DNA of 64,000 nucleotides, from positions 62,001-126,000 of the forward strand of contig NZ_BMCN01000003.1 in the NCBI RefSeq assembly GCF_014635205.1, in the 5' to 3' direction. Source of the DNA: Jeotgalicoccus aerolatus (GTDB taxonomy: Bacteria > Bacillota > Bacilli > Staphylococcales > Salinicoccaceae). Position numbers and translations under genes: made by a program. The notes under the pieces are model-generated. The model was given only the letters and a program-made list of their open reading frames with translations, was not told the DNA's origin and did not search any database. Positions 38,053 to 47,501 of this stretch are shown here, one piece after another (positions within the stretch are counted from its first letter, which is position 1; every line of letters begins with the position of its first letter).

Positions 38053-38081
38053 TTGCACAATAGTGAATCTACGGATAAAAT
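38053..38081 (+). promoter_or_regulatory. Promoter in the ywhD-ywiB gap
   Basis: TTGCAC (38053-38058), a 17-base spacer and TAAAAT (38076-38081). Transcription would start near 38088, directly at an inverted repeat. Confidence 0.6.
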
Positions 38082-38087
38082 AAAGAG

Positions 38088-38143
38088 TAGTTATAGACAT
38101 ATAACTAGGACAAAAAGGCGGGGCATATGCCCTGCCTTTTTTT
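38088..38143 (+). ncRNA. Candidate small RNA between ywhD and ywiB
   Basis: A predicted transcript of about 55-60 nt begins at the inverted repeat TAGTTATA-GACA-TATAACTA (38088-38107). It ends in a strong terminator, where AAAAAGGCGGGGCAT (38112-38126) pairs with ATGCCCTGCCTTTTT (38127-38141) with one G-U pair. There is no reading frame with a ribosome binding site. It could be a small RNA, or a leader whose terminator regulates ywiB-argS 60 bp downstream. Confidence 0.4.
38112..38143 (+). terminator. Strong terminator upstream of ywiB
   Basis: A 15-bp near-perfect stem with a central CATATG and seven 3' T lies 60 bp before ywiB. It closes the candidate small transcript starting at about 38088. 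Confidence 0.85.
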
Positions 38144-38206
38144 AATATTTTTATAGGTCCGCCATACTTTCTATATGATATAATTTACGATACGCAGGTG
38201 ATAAAA

Positions 38207-38605
38207 ATGACTGAAAAAAAGACAGCAAAATATAAACTGACACAGCTGGTATTTATGCACGATGAAGAAACGAAATACGAACAGCAGCTGGACGTAGATA
38301 TCATGCACAAAGAAGATACCTATTTACGGTATACAGAAGCGCTCGACGAACATGAATTAAACGTTACGGTCAGACTTGGAGACGGCTTCGTTAAACTTCA
38401 GCGTCGGGGCATTATAAATATGAATTTTTATTTTGAAGAAGGTGTCAAAACGGATACGTTTTACGACTCTCCGGCGGGCAGACACCACTTTGAAATTGTG
38501 ACGCATACACTCAAACCAGAGACAGAAAAACTGGTCATTAAATACGATTTATTTGAAGCAGGTTCACTGCTCGGGAAATATAAATACACCTTGGAGAGGA
38601 TTTAA
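38207..38605 (+). CDS. ywiB: DUF1934 protein (YwiB-like)
   Basis: The 132 aa protein of the DUF1934 family forms a small beta-barrel of calycin-like type; its function is unknown. Start ATG 38207 is used, with AGGTG 6 bases upstream; the GTG at 38198 overlaps that site. GGGAKXX-type motifs are absent, and the conserved features are alternating strands such as [19 protein letters not shown] and [12 protein letters not shown]. It sits 2 bp before argS, the same pair as ywiB-argS in Bacillus. Confidence 0.8.
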   Translation: MTEKKTAKYKLTQLVFMHDEETKYEQQLDVDIMHKEDTYLRYTEALDEHELNVTVRLGDGFVKLQRRGIINMNFYFEEGVKTDTFYDSPAGRHHFEIVTHTLKPETEKLVIKYDLFEAGSLLGKYKYTLERI

Positions 38606-38607
38606 TT

Positions 38608-40260
38608 ATGAACTTAAAACAGCAGTTAAAAGAAGCGATTGAAGCCGCGGTTAAAAACTCAGGCTTAGTTGAAACTGAAAGTATTCCTGAAATTAAAGTT
38701 GAAGTGCCAAAGGATAAAAATAACGGAGACTTTTCAACAAATGCAGCGATGACGCTGACAAAACTGGCACGTAAAAATCCGCGTGAAATCGCAGAGACGA
38801 TTATCAGCAACATCGATAAAGACGCAGCAAGCATTAAAGAGATCAGCATTGCGGGACCGGGTTTTATCAACTTTAAAATGGATACAGCAGAACTCGCAAA
38901 TGTGATTTACACCGTCCTCGACAAGAAAGAAAATTACGGCCGTTCAACGCTTGAAAACAAAGAAAAAGTGCTGATTGAGTTCGTCAGTGCGAATCCGACG
39001 GGCGACCTTCATATCGGGCACGCGAGAAATGCATCAGTGGGTGCGACATTGTCTAATATTTTAGACTTTGCCGGCTACGATGTGACGCGTGAATATTATA
39101 TTAACGATGCCGGCAACCAGATTAATAATCTTGCTAAATCAATTGAGGCGCGTTATTTTGAAGCGCTCGGTGAGCCGCTAAATATGCCGGAAGACGGCTA
39201 TAACGGCAAAGACATTAAAGTGATCGGTGAGGAACTGGCTGCTGACCACCCAGAGTACAAAGACTTAGCTGAGGCAGAACGTATTGCTAAATTCCGCGAC
39301 TTGGGTGTTGAGTATGAGATGCGCAAGCTGAAAGCAGATTTAGAAGAATTCCGTATTAACTTTGATAATTGGTTCAGCGAAACATCACTGTATGAAAGCG
39401 GCGAAATCGATGAAGCGATGAAGACGATGACAGACAATGGTTACGTCTATTCAGCAGACGATGCAACGTGGCTTCGCACGACAGATTTTAAAGACGATAA
39501 AGACCGTGTCCTCGTCAAAAGTGATGGCACTTATACTTACTTAATGCCGGATATTGCTTACCACTTTGACAAAGTGGAACGCGGTTACGACAAGCTGATT
39601 AACTTATTCGGTGCAGACCACCACGGTTATATTAACCGCCTGAAAGCATCTCTCGGTGCTTTAGGCCAAAGCCCGGATAAACTCGAAATTCAAATTATGC
39701 AGCTGGTCCGTCTCCTTGAAAACGGCGAAGAAGTGAAGATGAGTAAACGTACAGGTAAAGCAGTGACACTGCGCGACTTAATCGATATGATCGGTGTAGA
39801 CGCAGCACGTTACTTCATGATTATGCGTTCAACAGACACTCATTTTGACTTTGACCTGGATCTCGCACGCAGCGAATCGAGCGACAACCCTGTCTACTAT
39901 GCACAATATGCACATGCAAGAATCTGCAGCATATTACGCCAGGCTAAGGAAAATGGATTTGAAATCGATGTTGAAGCACCTGTCGATATAATTGAAAATG
40001 AACAAGCACTTGAGCTGCTTAAAAAAGTATTGGAATTCCCGAACATCGTTCGCGGTGCAGCAGAATCACGCGCCACACAGCGTATTCCGAACTACATCCA
40101 CGACTTGGCAGCGAGCTTCCACAAATTCTATAACGCAGAAAAAGTTCTCGGTGAAGATGCCGATAAAACCCGCGCTTATATTTTAATGATCGAAGCAGTA
40201 CGCCAAACATTGGAAAACGCGCTGAAGTTGATCGACGTCTCAGCACCTGAAAAAATGTAA
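38608..40260 (+). CDS. argS: Arginyl-tRNA synthetase
   Basis: This class I synthetase charges tRNA-Arg. The 550 aa product has the family length, an N-terminal Add1 domain, the ATP-binding IGHARNA (HIGH-type), the [10 protein letters not shown] signature, and a C-terminal helical anticodon-binding domain with [14 protein letters not shown]. No T-box leader is seen upstream. GGAGAGG precedes the ATG, and it is co-translated with ywiB. A strong terminator follows. Confidence 0.97.
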   Translation: MNLKQQLKEAIEAAVKNSGLVETESIPEIKVEVPKDKNNGDFSTNAAMTLTKLARKNPREIAETIISNIDKDAASIKEISIAGPGFINFKMDTAELANVIYTVLDKKENYGRSTLENKEKVLIEFVSANPTGDLHIGHARNASVGATLSNILDFAGYDVTREYYINDAGNQINNLAKSIEARYFEALGEPLNMPEDGYNGKDIKVIGEELAADHPEYKDLAEAERIAKFRDLGVEYEMRKLKADLEEFRINFDNWFSETSLYESGEIDEAMKTMTDNGYVYSADDATWLRTTDFKDDKDRVLVKSDGTYTYLMPDIAYHFDKVERGYDKLINLFGADHHGYINRLKASLGALGQSPDKLEIQIMQLVRLLENGEEVKMSKRTGKAVTLRDLIDMIGVDAARYFMIMRSTDTHFDFDLDLARSESSDNPVYYAQYAHARICSILRQAKENGFEIDVEAPVDIIENEQALELLKKVLEFPNIVRGAAESRATQRIPNYIHDLAASFHKFYNAEKVLGEDADKTRAYILMIEAVRQTLENALKLIDVSAPEKM

Positions 40261-40276
40261 ATCAAGATAAGATGAC

Positions 40277-40315
40277 AGCCGGGGCACCCAAATTCAGGGT
40301 GTCCCGGCTATTTTT
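40277..40315 (+). terminator. Terminator after argS
   Basis: AGCCGGGGCACCC (40277-40289) pairs with GGGTGTCCCGGCT (40297-40309) over a 7-base loop, followed by ATTTTT. Confidence 0.9.
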
Positions 40316-40368
40316 GTAATCTGTCGTGTGAAAATCTTAAACATATCTTGGTTTTCCTCTACATAAGC

Positions 40369-40397
40369 ATGACAAACTTTAATATACTTAGGATAAT
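40369..40397 (+). promoter_or_regulatory. Promoter of the binding-protein/permease operon
   Basis: ATGACA (40369-40374), a 17-base spacer and GATAAT (40392-40397) lie about 35 bp before the lipoprotein gene. No Fur box was recognised with confidence. Confidence 0.5.
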
Positions 40398-40431
40398 GAA
40401 AAAAATCATATAAAAGGGCGTGCACATTTTA

Positions 40432-41304
40432 ATGAAGACAGCTTACATATACATCAGCCTTTTAACTATCGTGCTGCTCGCAGCCTGTGGTGCAGAAACG
40501 AATGATCAGGCAGCGGTGACAGAAGATGAAGAAATGCGAATTATATCTCTGATGCCGAGCAATACAGAAATTATTTCTGAACTGGGTGCCAAAGAGAATC
40601 TTACAGCCGTGACTGTATCGGACAATTATCCCGAAGATTTAAGTGAAGATTTGACGCGGCTGGATAGTTTTGCCCTGGATGAGGAGGCGATGATGGCGCT
40701 TGAACCGTCGCACATTGTTTCTCATGCATCCGGTCATGATGCGAATAAAGATATTATCGACAGAGTCGCATCCAGCACAGGTGCAGAAGTGCTGGTCGTC
40801 GATGATGCACAGAAAATTGAAGAGATTTACAGCACGATTACTAATATCGGGGAGTTTATCGGTAAAGCAGATGAAGCGGAACGTTTGAATACAGAACTTC
40901 AAGAAACAGTCGGCAGTATTCAAGCAGAGTATGAAACGAAAGCGGCCAAAGGGGATGCGCTGCTTCTTATTTCAACGGCACCGGATATTTATATTGCGGG
41001 TAATGACACCTTCATGGATGATTTTCTACACACGCTGAATATCAATAATACTTTTGATGATTTAAACGGTTTTCCGGCAATTACATCTGAAGATCTGATC
41101 AGCCGCGCACCAAATACAGTGATTTCATCTCTCGGTATTTCTAATGACGAATTAACAAATGAATTAAATAATATTGCAGGTCTGCAAGGTGCGCCGATTA
41201 CCAGCGAGGAAAACCAGTGCACGCCGAATCCGGATATCATTTCGCGCCCTGGCCCGAGATTTACTGAAGGATTGGCTGCCATCGCAGCGTGCGTATATGA
41301 ATAA
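40432..41304 (+). CDS. ABC importer substrate-binding lipoprotein (BtuF/FecB type)
   Basis: The 290 aa product begins with a lipoprotein signal peptide (MKTAYIYISLLTIVLLAAC, lipobox LAAC) and continues as a class III periplasmic-binding fold: IISLMPSNTEIISELGA, HIVSHASGHDAN and a C-terminal PGPRFTEGLAAIA segment. This is the family that binds cobalamin, heme or siderophores. The segment EENQCTPNPDIISRPG resembles cobalamin-binding members, but the ligand is uncertain. The start is ATG 40432; a GTG 12 bases earlier is too close to the binding site. It overlaps the permease gene by 8 bp. Confidence 0.8.
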   Translation: MKTAYIYISLLTIVLLAACGAETNDQAAVTEDEEMRIISLMPSNTEIISELGAKENLTAVTVSDNYPEDLSEDLTRLDSFALDEEAMMALEPSHIVSHASGHDANKDIIDRVASSTGAEVLVVDDAQKIEEIYSTITNIGEFIGKADEAERLNTELQETVGSIQAEYETKAAKGDALLLISTAPDIYIAGNDTFMDDFLHTLNINNTFDDLNGFPAITSEDLISRAPNTVISSLGISNDELTNELNNIAGLQGAPITSEENQCTPNPDIISRPGPRFTEGLAAIAACVYE

Positions 41305-42250
41305 GACAAATAGTATACTGGTTCTGCTATTAATTGCCGGAGTCGTTGCCAGTGTATTTACGGGTTCTGTCAGTCTTAGCGAGATCGATAATATTCAGGC
41401 CTTCAGCATTATGCTGGATGTACGCTTACCGCGTGCTTTAATGGCGATACTGGTCGGCGGCGCGCTTGCCATGAGCGGGGCAGTGTTTCAAATTATTTTA
41501 AAAAACCCGATGGCTGACAGTTTCACACTCGGAATGGCAAACGGGGCGGTGCTGGGGGCAGCGCTGACTGTCGTAACGGTAATTCCAGTCGTTTTTGCAC
41601 CGGTCATCAGCATCATTTTAGGTCTATTAAGCCTTGCGGCAGTGCTGGTTATTGCCAGGCGGCTGGATCTTGCCTACCGGCCGGAGACGCTGATCATTAC
41701 AGGAATCCTGCTCGGCGCCCTGCTGTCGGGACTGTTGTATATCATCATCTTAATATTTCCAAATGATACTGCGAACATCGCCCGGTATATGTTCGGTTCA
41801 CTCGGCGGTGCAAACTTTAGCCAGGTGTCAATCGTCTTATTTTTAACAGCCGTTTCATTTATTATTTTGGAGCGTAACGGCAAAGTACTGGACCTGCTAA
41901 AACTCGGTGATATTAGAGCACACGCACTCGGCGTAAATGTCAGTGTCATCCGGCCGGCCTTATTAGTCACGGCAGCTGTGCCGCCGCTCGTCGCTATCAG
42001 CTATACAGGCATTATTGCTTTAGCCGGCATTATCGTGCCGCAAATTATTTTATATATTAAACCGATGGCTTTTCGTCCGCTCTTAAAACGTTCTATTTTA
42101 ATTGGCGGTTTATATATTCTCATCATCGATACGCTTGGACGGACGATTATCGCACCGCTTCAAATCCCGACAGGCATCATGGTTATGCTGTCTGCTGTGC
42201 CGATTTTTATCTTTTTACTTTATAAGCGAATATTAGTAAACGCACGATAA
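41297..42250 (+). CDS. FecCD/BtuC-family ABC permease
   Basis: The 317 aa membrane protein has about nine to ten helices and the FecCD signatures: VRLPRALMAILVGGALAMSG, FQIILKNPMADSFTLGM and YTGIIALAGIIVPQI. It forms the channel of an importer for cobalamin, heme or iron-siderophore complexes with the lipoprotein before it. The ATG at 41297 lies inside the end of the lipoprotein gene. No ATPase gene follows; an S9 peptidase gene comes next, so the energy subunit must be encoded elsewhere. Confidence 0.85.
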   Translation: MNKTNSILVLLLIAGVVASVFTGSVSLSEIDNIQAFSIMLDVRLPRALMAILVGGALAMSGAVFQIILKNPMADSFTLGMANGAVLGAALTVVTVIPVVFAPVISIILGLLSLAAVLVIARRLDLAYRPETLIITGILLGALLSGLLYIIILIFPNDTANIARYMFGSLGGANFSQVSIVLFLTAVSFIILERNGKVLDLLKLGDIRAHALGVNVSVIRPALLVTAAVPPLVAISYTGIIALAGIIVPQIILYIKPMAFRPLLKRSILIGGLYILIIDTLGRTIIAPLQIPTGIMVMLSAVPIFIFLLYKRILVNAR

Positions 42251-42284
42251 AGAATGTTATATTTATAAAAAAGGGGGAAGTTAA

Positions 42285-44243
42285 ATGAGCAAAGTTTCAA
42301 TTGATGATATTTTCAATATTAAGTCCGTGTCGTCGCCATTAACGGTGCCGAACACAGACAGGGTGACTTATCTTGTCACACAGACGGTTGAAGACAAGGA
42401 TACATATTATTCATATCTTCATAACTACGACGGCAGGGGGAGCCTGCAGCTTACATATAAGAACGAATCGATTTCAGGGGTGAATCATTCGAACGACGGT
42501 ACGATGACACTGTTCACTGCACCGGACGATACAGGCAAGTCACAGGTGTTTATCCTCCGTCATGCTGGCGGGGAACGCGAACAGCTGACATTCGAAGAAG
42601 ACGGCGTATTTGGTGCGCAGTTCTCTCACGACGATTTGTCGGTGTATTACCACGTGTCATCTCCTCTGCAGAAAAAAGAGGAAACCAAAGACGATAAAGA
42701 CCAGAAACCCGAAGCGGCGGTCATTACCCGTATGAAATATAAGAGCGATGGCGGTCCGGGACCATACGGTGTATTTCCCGAGAAATATACGGCAGTTAAA
42801 TCTGTAAATATAAAATCAAAAGAAACTGAAACTGTCTTATCGGGAGAAGAAAATTATACGCTTCACGATGTTTTTGAAGGCGGTTTTATATACGCGACTG
42901 ATCAGAGTGATCAGCCGGATTTTAACTTTGCTCAAACCTTATATATGCGTAAAGGAGAAGCAGATACACTAGTTAAAAATGATGCCAGTTTCATAAAGGC
43001 TGTAATGTCTCCGGATCAAAATAATATTTTAATGACGATGATGACGCGCAAATATAAAAATGCGACACATCCGCACATTGAAATATATGATGTGAATACA
43101 ACAGACAGCATCGATGTTACAACGAAACTCGATAAGCCTGTCGGCGGTCTTGTGGTTCAGGATACTCAGCAAAACGCAGCAAGTAACTCTGCAGATTGGA
43201 TTTCAAATACAGAATACGTCTTTTTAGTATCTGAATTCGGCAGTGTGAACTTATACAGAGGAGACGTGGAGGGCAGTATTCGTCCGCTCCTTCGCGGTGA
43301 GCACAATATCTTCGGTATGACTGCAGATCAGACGGCAGCGTATTTAACGATATCTACGCATGTGTCGCCGAGTGAGCTGTACAAATTTGACTTGGAAACA
43401 GAAGTGCTGACGCAGCTGACAGAAGAAAATCACGATTATGTCAGTCACAAAAATCTCGTCAAACCTGAAGCCATTGAGTTTTCCAGTTTTGATGACACTG
43501 TGATTCACGGCTGGTTTATGAAACCTGCCGGCTATGAAACCGGACAAGACTATCCGCTGATTACGAATATTCATGGCGGTCCGCATGCTTTATATGCCAA
43601 TACGTATTTCCATGAAATGCAAATACTGGCTGCAGCAGGCTATGCGGTCTTGTTTGTCAATCCGCGCGGATCTCACAGTTATTCCCAGGAATTTGTCGAC
43701 GCTGTCCGCGGCGACTACGGCAATGGGGATTACAAAGATATTATGGCTGCAGTAGATTTCATTACTGAAAAATACGACTGGCTGGATACCGATAATCTCG
43801 GTGTTACTGGCGGCTCTTACGGCGGTTTCATGACCAATTGGATCGTCGGACATACGAACCGCTTTAAAGCAGCTGTGACCCAGCGTTCAATCAGTAACTG
43901 GATCAGCTTTAGAGGGGTGTCGGATATCGGTTATTACTTTACAGACTGGCAAATTTTAGCCGGGCTGGATGATATCGATAAATTATGGCATCATTCACCT
44001 CTGAAATATGCAAAAAATGTGGAGACACCGCTCTTAATTCTGCATGGTGAAGAAGATATCCGCTGTCCGATTGAACAGGGTGAGCAGCTCTTTATCGAGT
44101 TGAAATCAAGAGGGAAAGAAACAGAATTCGTCCGTTTCCCGAAATCATCCCACGAACTGTCGCGCTCCGGCAAACCGAGCTTGAGAATGCAGCGGCTGTC
44201 ACATATCGTACGCTGGTTCGATCAGTATTTAACTCAAAATTAA
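42285..44243 (+). CDS. S9 family peptidase (acylaminoacyl-peptidase-like)
   Basis: The 652 aa product is a serine peptidase of the prolyl oligopeptidase family, with an N-terminal beta-propeller (about residues 1-390) and a C-terminal alpha/beta hydrolase. The nucleophile lies in GGSYGGFMTN (about residue 510), the Asp in HGEEDIRCP and the His in KSSHELSRSG. The oxyanion-side ITNIHGGPH is also present. There is no signal peptide, so it is cytosolic and acts on small peptides. AAGGGGGAAG precedes the ATG. It is followed by an M24 peptidase, suggesting a peptide-degradation pair. Confidence 0.9.
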   Translation: MSKVSIDDIFNIKSVSSPLTVPNTDRVTYLVTQTVEDKDTYYSYLHNYDGRGSLQLTYKNESISGVNHSNDGTMTLFTAPDDTGKSQVFILRHAGGEREQLTFEEDGVFGAQFSHDDLSVYYHVSSPLQKKEETKDDKDQKPEAAVITRMKYKSDGGPGPYGVFPEKYTAVKSVNIKSKETETVLSGEENYTLHDVFEGGFIYATDQSDQPDFNFAQTLYMRKGEADTLVKNDASFIKAVMSPDQNNILMTMMTRKYKNATHPHIEIYDVNTTDSIDVTTKLDKPVGGLVVQDTQQNAASNSADWISNTEYVFLVSEFGSVNLYRGDVEGSIRPLLRGEHNIFGMTADQTAAYLTISTHVSPSELYKFDLETEVLTQLTEENHDYVSHKNLVKPEAIEFSSFDDTVIHGWFMKPAGYETGQDYPLITNIHGGPHALYANTYFHEMQILAAAGYAVLFVNPRGSHSYSQEFVDAVRGDYGNGDYKDIMAAVDFITEKYDWLDTDNLGVTGGSYGGFMTNWIVGHTNRFKAAVTQRSISNWISFRGVSDIGYYFTDWQILAGLDDIDKLWHHSPLKYAKNVETPLLILHGEEDIRCPIEQGEQLFIELKSRGKETEFVRFPKSSHELSRSGKPSLRMQRLSHIVRWFDQYLTQN

Positions 44244-44261
44244 TTGGAGGAGAATCATAAC

Positions 44262-45350
44262 ATGACAGAAAAAATCGAAGCGCTCAGAACAAGTGTGAAG
44301 ACAGATTACTCTATTATTTCCGATCCGATGAATATATTTTACTTTACGGGTGTCCGTTTGGACCCGCATGAGCGGCTGCTTTTGCTGATTGTAAATAATA
44401 AAACGGGTGAAACGGCTTTGATTTTTCCGACGCTGGACGGGGAAACAGTCAGAGCCAATACGGATTTGACGACGTATTTACCGCATGATGACAAGGATGA
44501 TGCGTTTCAGTATGTCTTTGAGACGATCGGTAAAGATCAGACTATCTCCGTGGAAGGCGAGCATTTAATTTACGCGAGATATTTACGTTTAATTGAAAAA
44601 TACTCACCGGACAATATCAGCACGCTCGACAAAGAAGTGAATTACTTAAGAGGCAAGAAAAACGAACACGATAAAAAAGAACTGCTCCGAGCCGTAGAAA
44701 TGACTGAAAAAGCACTGGATGACTTAAAAACAATTACCGTAGAAGGGAAAACTGAAATGGAGATTTCAGATTTTCTGGTGACGCAGTTTAAATCATATGG
44801 CGCAACAGGCCCGAGCTTCGGCCCGAGTGTGCTGACAGGTAAAAAGTCAGCGATGCCGCACGGTGATACGGGGACAGACGTGATTCAGCGGGGAGACTTC
44901 CTCTTAATTGACTTCGGAGTGGTGTCGGATACAGGCTATGTTTCTGATATGACACGGACGTTTATCGTGGGGGAAGCGACTCAAGAGCAGGAAGAGATTT
45001 ATAAAACTGTGCTGAAATCAAATCTTGAAGGCATCAAAGCAGCACAAAAAGGGACAATCATGGGTGATATCGACCGTGCCTCGAGAGATATCATTGAAGC
45101 TGCTGGCTACGGGGAATACTTCATGCACCGGATTGGCCATGGACTCGGCCTGGATATACACGAAGCGCCTTCGGTCCACGGCAGTAACACGGATCGTCTT
45201 GAAGCGGGTCATGTCATTACGATTGAGCCGGGGATTTATAAACCCGATATCGGCGGTGTAAGAATAGAAGATATGCTGTATATTGGGGAAGACACAACGG
45301 AAACGTTAAACAGTTTTCCAAAAGATTTTGAATCGATGATTATTAAATAA
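44262..45350 (+). CDS. M24 family Xaa-Pro peptidase
   Basis: This 362 aa metallopeptidase has a creatinase-type N-terminal domain and a pita-bread C-terminal domain, and cleaves Xaa-Pro bonds. Metal ligands are seen in LIDFGVVSDTGYVSDMTRTF (two Asp), HRIGHGLGLDIHEAP (His), TIEPGIY (Glu) and GVRIEDM (Glu). The start is ATG 44262, with GGAGGAG 9 bases upstream; an in-frame TTG at 44244 lies before that site. It follows the S9 peptidase by 18 bp. Confidence 0.9.
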   Translation: MTEKIEALRTSVKTDYSIISDPMNIFYFTGVRLDPHERLLLLIVNNKTGETALIFPTLDGETVRANTDLTTYLPHDDKDDAFQYVFETIGKDQTISVEGEHLIYARYLRLIEKYSPDNISTLDKEVNYLRGKKNEHDKKELLRAVEMTEKALDDLKTITVEGKTEMEISDFLVTQFKSYGATGPSFGPSVLTGKKSAMPHGDTGTDVIQRGDFLLIDFGVVSDTGYVSDMTRTFIVGEATQEQEEIYKTVLKSNLEGIKAAQKGTIMGDIDRASRDIIEAAGYGEYFMHRIGHGLGLDIHEAPSVHGSNTDRLEAGHVITIEPGIYKPDIGGVRIEDMLYIGEDTTETLNSFPKDFESMIIK

Positions 45351-45371
45351 TTTATTAGGAGCTGCAGCAAA

Positions 45372-46781
45372 ATGACAAACAAAACGAGAATTGAATCAGA
45401 TTTTCTTGGAGAAAAAGAAATAGACGACTCGGCCTATTACGGCGTACAGAGTCTGCGTGCTTTAGAAAACTTCCCGATTACGGGCTACCGTTTAAACTCA
45501 GATTTAATCCGTGCCCTCGGCATGGTTAAAAAAGCAGCAGCACTTGGCAACTACGCGAACGGTGTGCTTGAAGAAGATAAAAAGAACGCCATCGTTCAGG
45601 CGAGCGAGGAAATTATTGAAGGCAAGCTGCACGAAGACTTTATCGTTGATCCGATTCAAGGCGGTGCAGGGACTTCGACGAATATGAACGCCAATGAAGT
45701 GATTGCCAACCGCGCTTTAGAAATTATGGGACGCGATAAAGGCGACTATGATTTTATCAGCCCGAATAATCATGTAAACATGTCTCAGTCGACAAACGAC
45801 GCTTTCCCGACATCACTTCACGTCGGTCTGCTAATTCACGCTGAAACACTGCTTGAAACAATGAATACGATGCGCCAGGCATTTGAAGCTAAAGCGGTGG
45901 AATTTGATCATGTCATTAAAATGGGACGCACGCATCTGCAAGATGCAGTGCCAATTCGTTTAGGTCAGGAGTTCAGTGCTTACGCTAAAGTATTATCGAG
46001 AGATATCCGCCGCGTATCGAACTCGCTTGAGAACTTGTACGAAATTAATATCGGTGCGACAGCAGTCGGCACGGGCTTAAACGCGGACCAGAAATACATC
46101 GACACAGTGGTGGAAGAGTTGAGTAAGATTTCAGGCTACAAACTGAGATCAGCAGAAAACTTAGTAGACGGTACGCAAAATACGGATGCTTACACGGAAA
46201 TTTCAAGTGCGCTTAAAATCTGTATGATTAATATGTCGAAAATTGCGAACGACTTCCGTCTGATGGCATCTGGTCCGAAAGCAGGCTTATATGAAATTAA
46301 CTTGCCGGCACGTCAGCCCGGCTCTTCAATCATGCCTGGGAAAGTTAACCCTGTAATGGCTGAAGTGCTTAACCAGATTGCCTTCCAGGTCATCGGTAAC
46401 GACCATACGATCAGTCTGGCATCAGAAGCAGGCCAGTTCGAATTGAACGTAATGGAGCCTGTTCTTGCTTTTAACCTGATTCAGTCAATCGATATTATGA
46501 ATAATGGCTTTAAAGTGTTTACGGAAAGATGTATTGCAGGAATTACGGCGAATGAAGAACAGATGAAATCATATGTTGAAAACAGCATCGGCGTTATAAC
46601 TGCATTAGTTCCGCATATCGGCTACAAACAAGCCTCTGCGATTGCCGTAGAAGCAATGCAGACAGGAAAACCAGTCCGTGAACTGTGCTCGAAATATGAA
46701 GTGCTGACAGAAGATCAGTTAAACCATGTCTTGAATGCATTTGAAATGACAAATATCGGTGTGTCTAAACTGCCGGAATAA
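45372..46781 (+). CDS. aspA: Aspartate ammonia-lyase
   Basis: AspA deaminates aspartate to fumarate and ammonia. The 469 aa product has the fumarase/aspartase signature GSSIMPGKVNPV (about residue 320), GAGTSTNMNANEV, NMSQSTNDAFPT and the catalytic-loop region. The Lys/Asn pattern fits aspartase rather than fumarase, although the two are hard to separate by eye. AGGAGC precedes the ATG. It lies 21 bp after the Xaa-Pro peptidase gene, so it may act on amino acids freed by the peptidases. Confidence 0.88.
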   Translation: MTNKTRIESDFLGEKEIDDSAYYGVQSLRALENFPITGYRLNSDLIRALGMVKKAAALGNYANGVLEEDKKNAIVQASEEIIEGKLHEDFIVDPIQGGAGTSTNMNANEVIANRALEIMGRDKGDYDFISPNNHVNMSQSTNDAFPTSLHVGLLIHAETLLETMNTMRQAFEAKAVEFDHVIKMGRTHLQDAVPIRLGQEFSAYAKVLSRDIRRVSNSLENLYEINIGATAVGTGLNADQKYIDTVVEELSKISGYKLRSAENLVDGTQNTDAYTEISSALKICMINMSKIANDFRLMASGPKAGLYEINLPARQPGSSIMPGKVNPVMAEVLNQIAFQVIGNDHTISLASEAGQFELNVMEPVLAFNLIQSIDIMNNGFKVFTERCIAGITANEEQMKSYVENSIGVITALVPHIGYKQASAIAVEAMQTGKPVRELCSKYEVLTEDQLNHVLNAFEMTNIGVSKLPE

Positions 46782-46795
46782 GACTTTCTTTTATA

Positions 46796-46880
46796 AAAAT
46801 CTCCCGTGCTTTCCCGGGGCATCGCTGAAGCCTGTAGTCTTCAGCTGATGCTTTTCCCCGAGGAGTCACGGGAGATTTTT
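46796..46880. terminator. Large nested bidirectional terminator after aspA
   Basis: The outer stem AAAATCTCCCGTG (46796-46808) pairs with CACGGGAGATTTT (46867-46879). Inside it, CGGGGCATC...GATGC and GCTGAAG/CTTCAGC form a second hairpin. T runs occur on both strands. It separates the convergent aspA and lipoprotein genes. Confidence 0.85.
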
Positions 46881-46888
46881 AATCTAAA

Positions 46889-47347
46889 TTATTCTTCTAA
46901 AAAGAGGTAGTGCTCATCGAGACCAAAGTTTCTATAAGCGTTTGTCAGTTGTGTTGTCTCGTCACCTTCGTCTAATTCACCATCAGATACCGTACCGCTA
47001 TATGAAGCGTACTCTTCCTCACTTGCTTTAAATTCATCAAAATCAATTGACATCGAAGCATCCCCGTCTTCGACAGTAATCGATAAATGTTCATCTTCTA
47101 AAGTGTACTCCCCTGTATATGTACTGCCATTAAGCGAAAATGTAACATCTTTCGATGATTCAAAATCGAACACCGGCGTGTTTGAAGAGAACTTAAACTC
47201 TGCCGCCTCAGCTTCTTCCTTAGAAACTGTCGGATTGTACATTGATAACCCGAGTGTCTTACCTTCCAGTTCAGACTCTGAACCGCCAGCGCATCCAGTC
47301 AATGTCAGGAGTAAAATACTTATCATCATAACTAAAGATTTTTTCAT
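46889..47347 (-). CDS. Small putative lipoprotein
   Basis: The 152 aa product has a lipoprotein signal (MKKSLVMMISILLLTLTGC) and then a strongly acidic, Ser/Glu-rich domain predicted to be mainly beta-strand, with repeated YTGEYTLEDEHLSITV-like strands. No family is recognised. AAGGGG precedes the ATG. It is a single gene, convergent with aspA, likely anchored on the outer face of the membrane. Confidence 0.75.
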   Translation of the reverse strand: MKKSLVMMISILLLTLTGCAGGSESELEGKTLGLSMYNPTVSKEEAEAAEFKFSSNTPVFDFESSKDVTFSLNGSTYTGEYTLEDEHLSITVEDGDASMSIDFDEFKASEEEYASYSGTVSDGELDEGDETTQLTNAYRNFGLDEHYLFLEE

Positions 47348-47501
47348 AAAATATTCCCCTTATCTTCGTTGATAATTAAAATATACCATATACCTAATGC
47401 CATTCTTATAATATAAATAAGCGTCACCAGATGCATTTACGTCCTGATTACGTGTAAAATAGAAGTAATGATGAAGATAATTACGGCGGGAGGCACACAG
47501 G

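Noticed and set aside
38500-38610. T-box leader upstream of argS
   Set aside because: No specifier or T-box sequence occurs and ywiB lies directly upstream.
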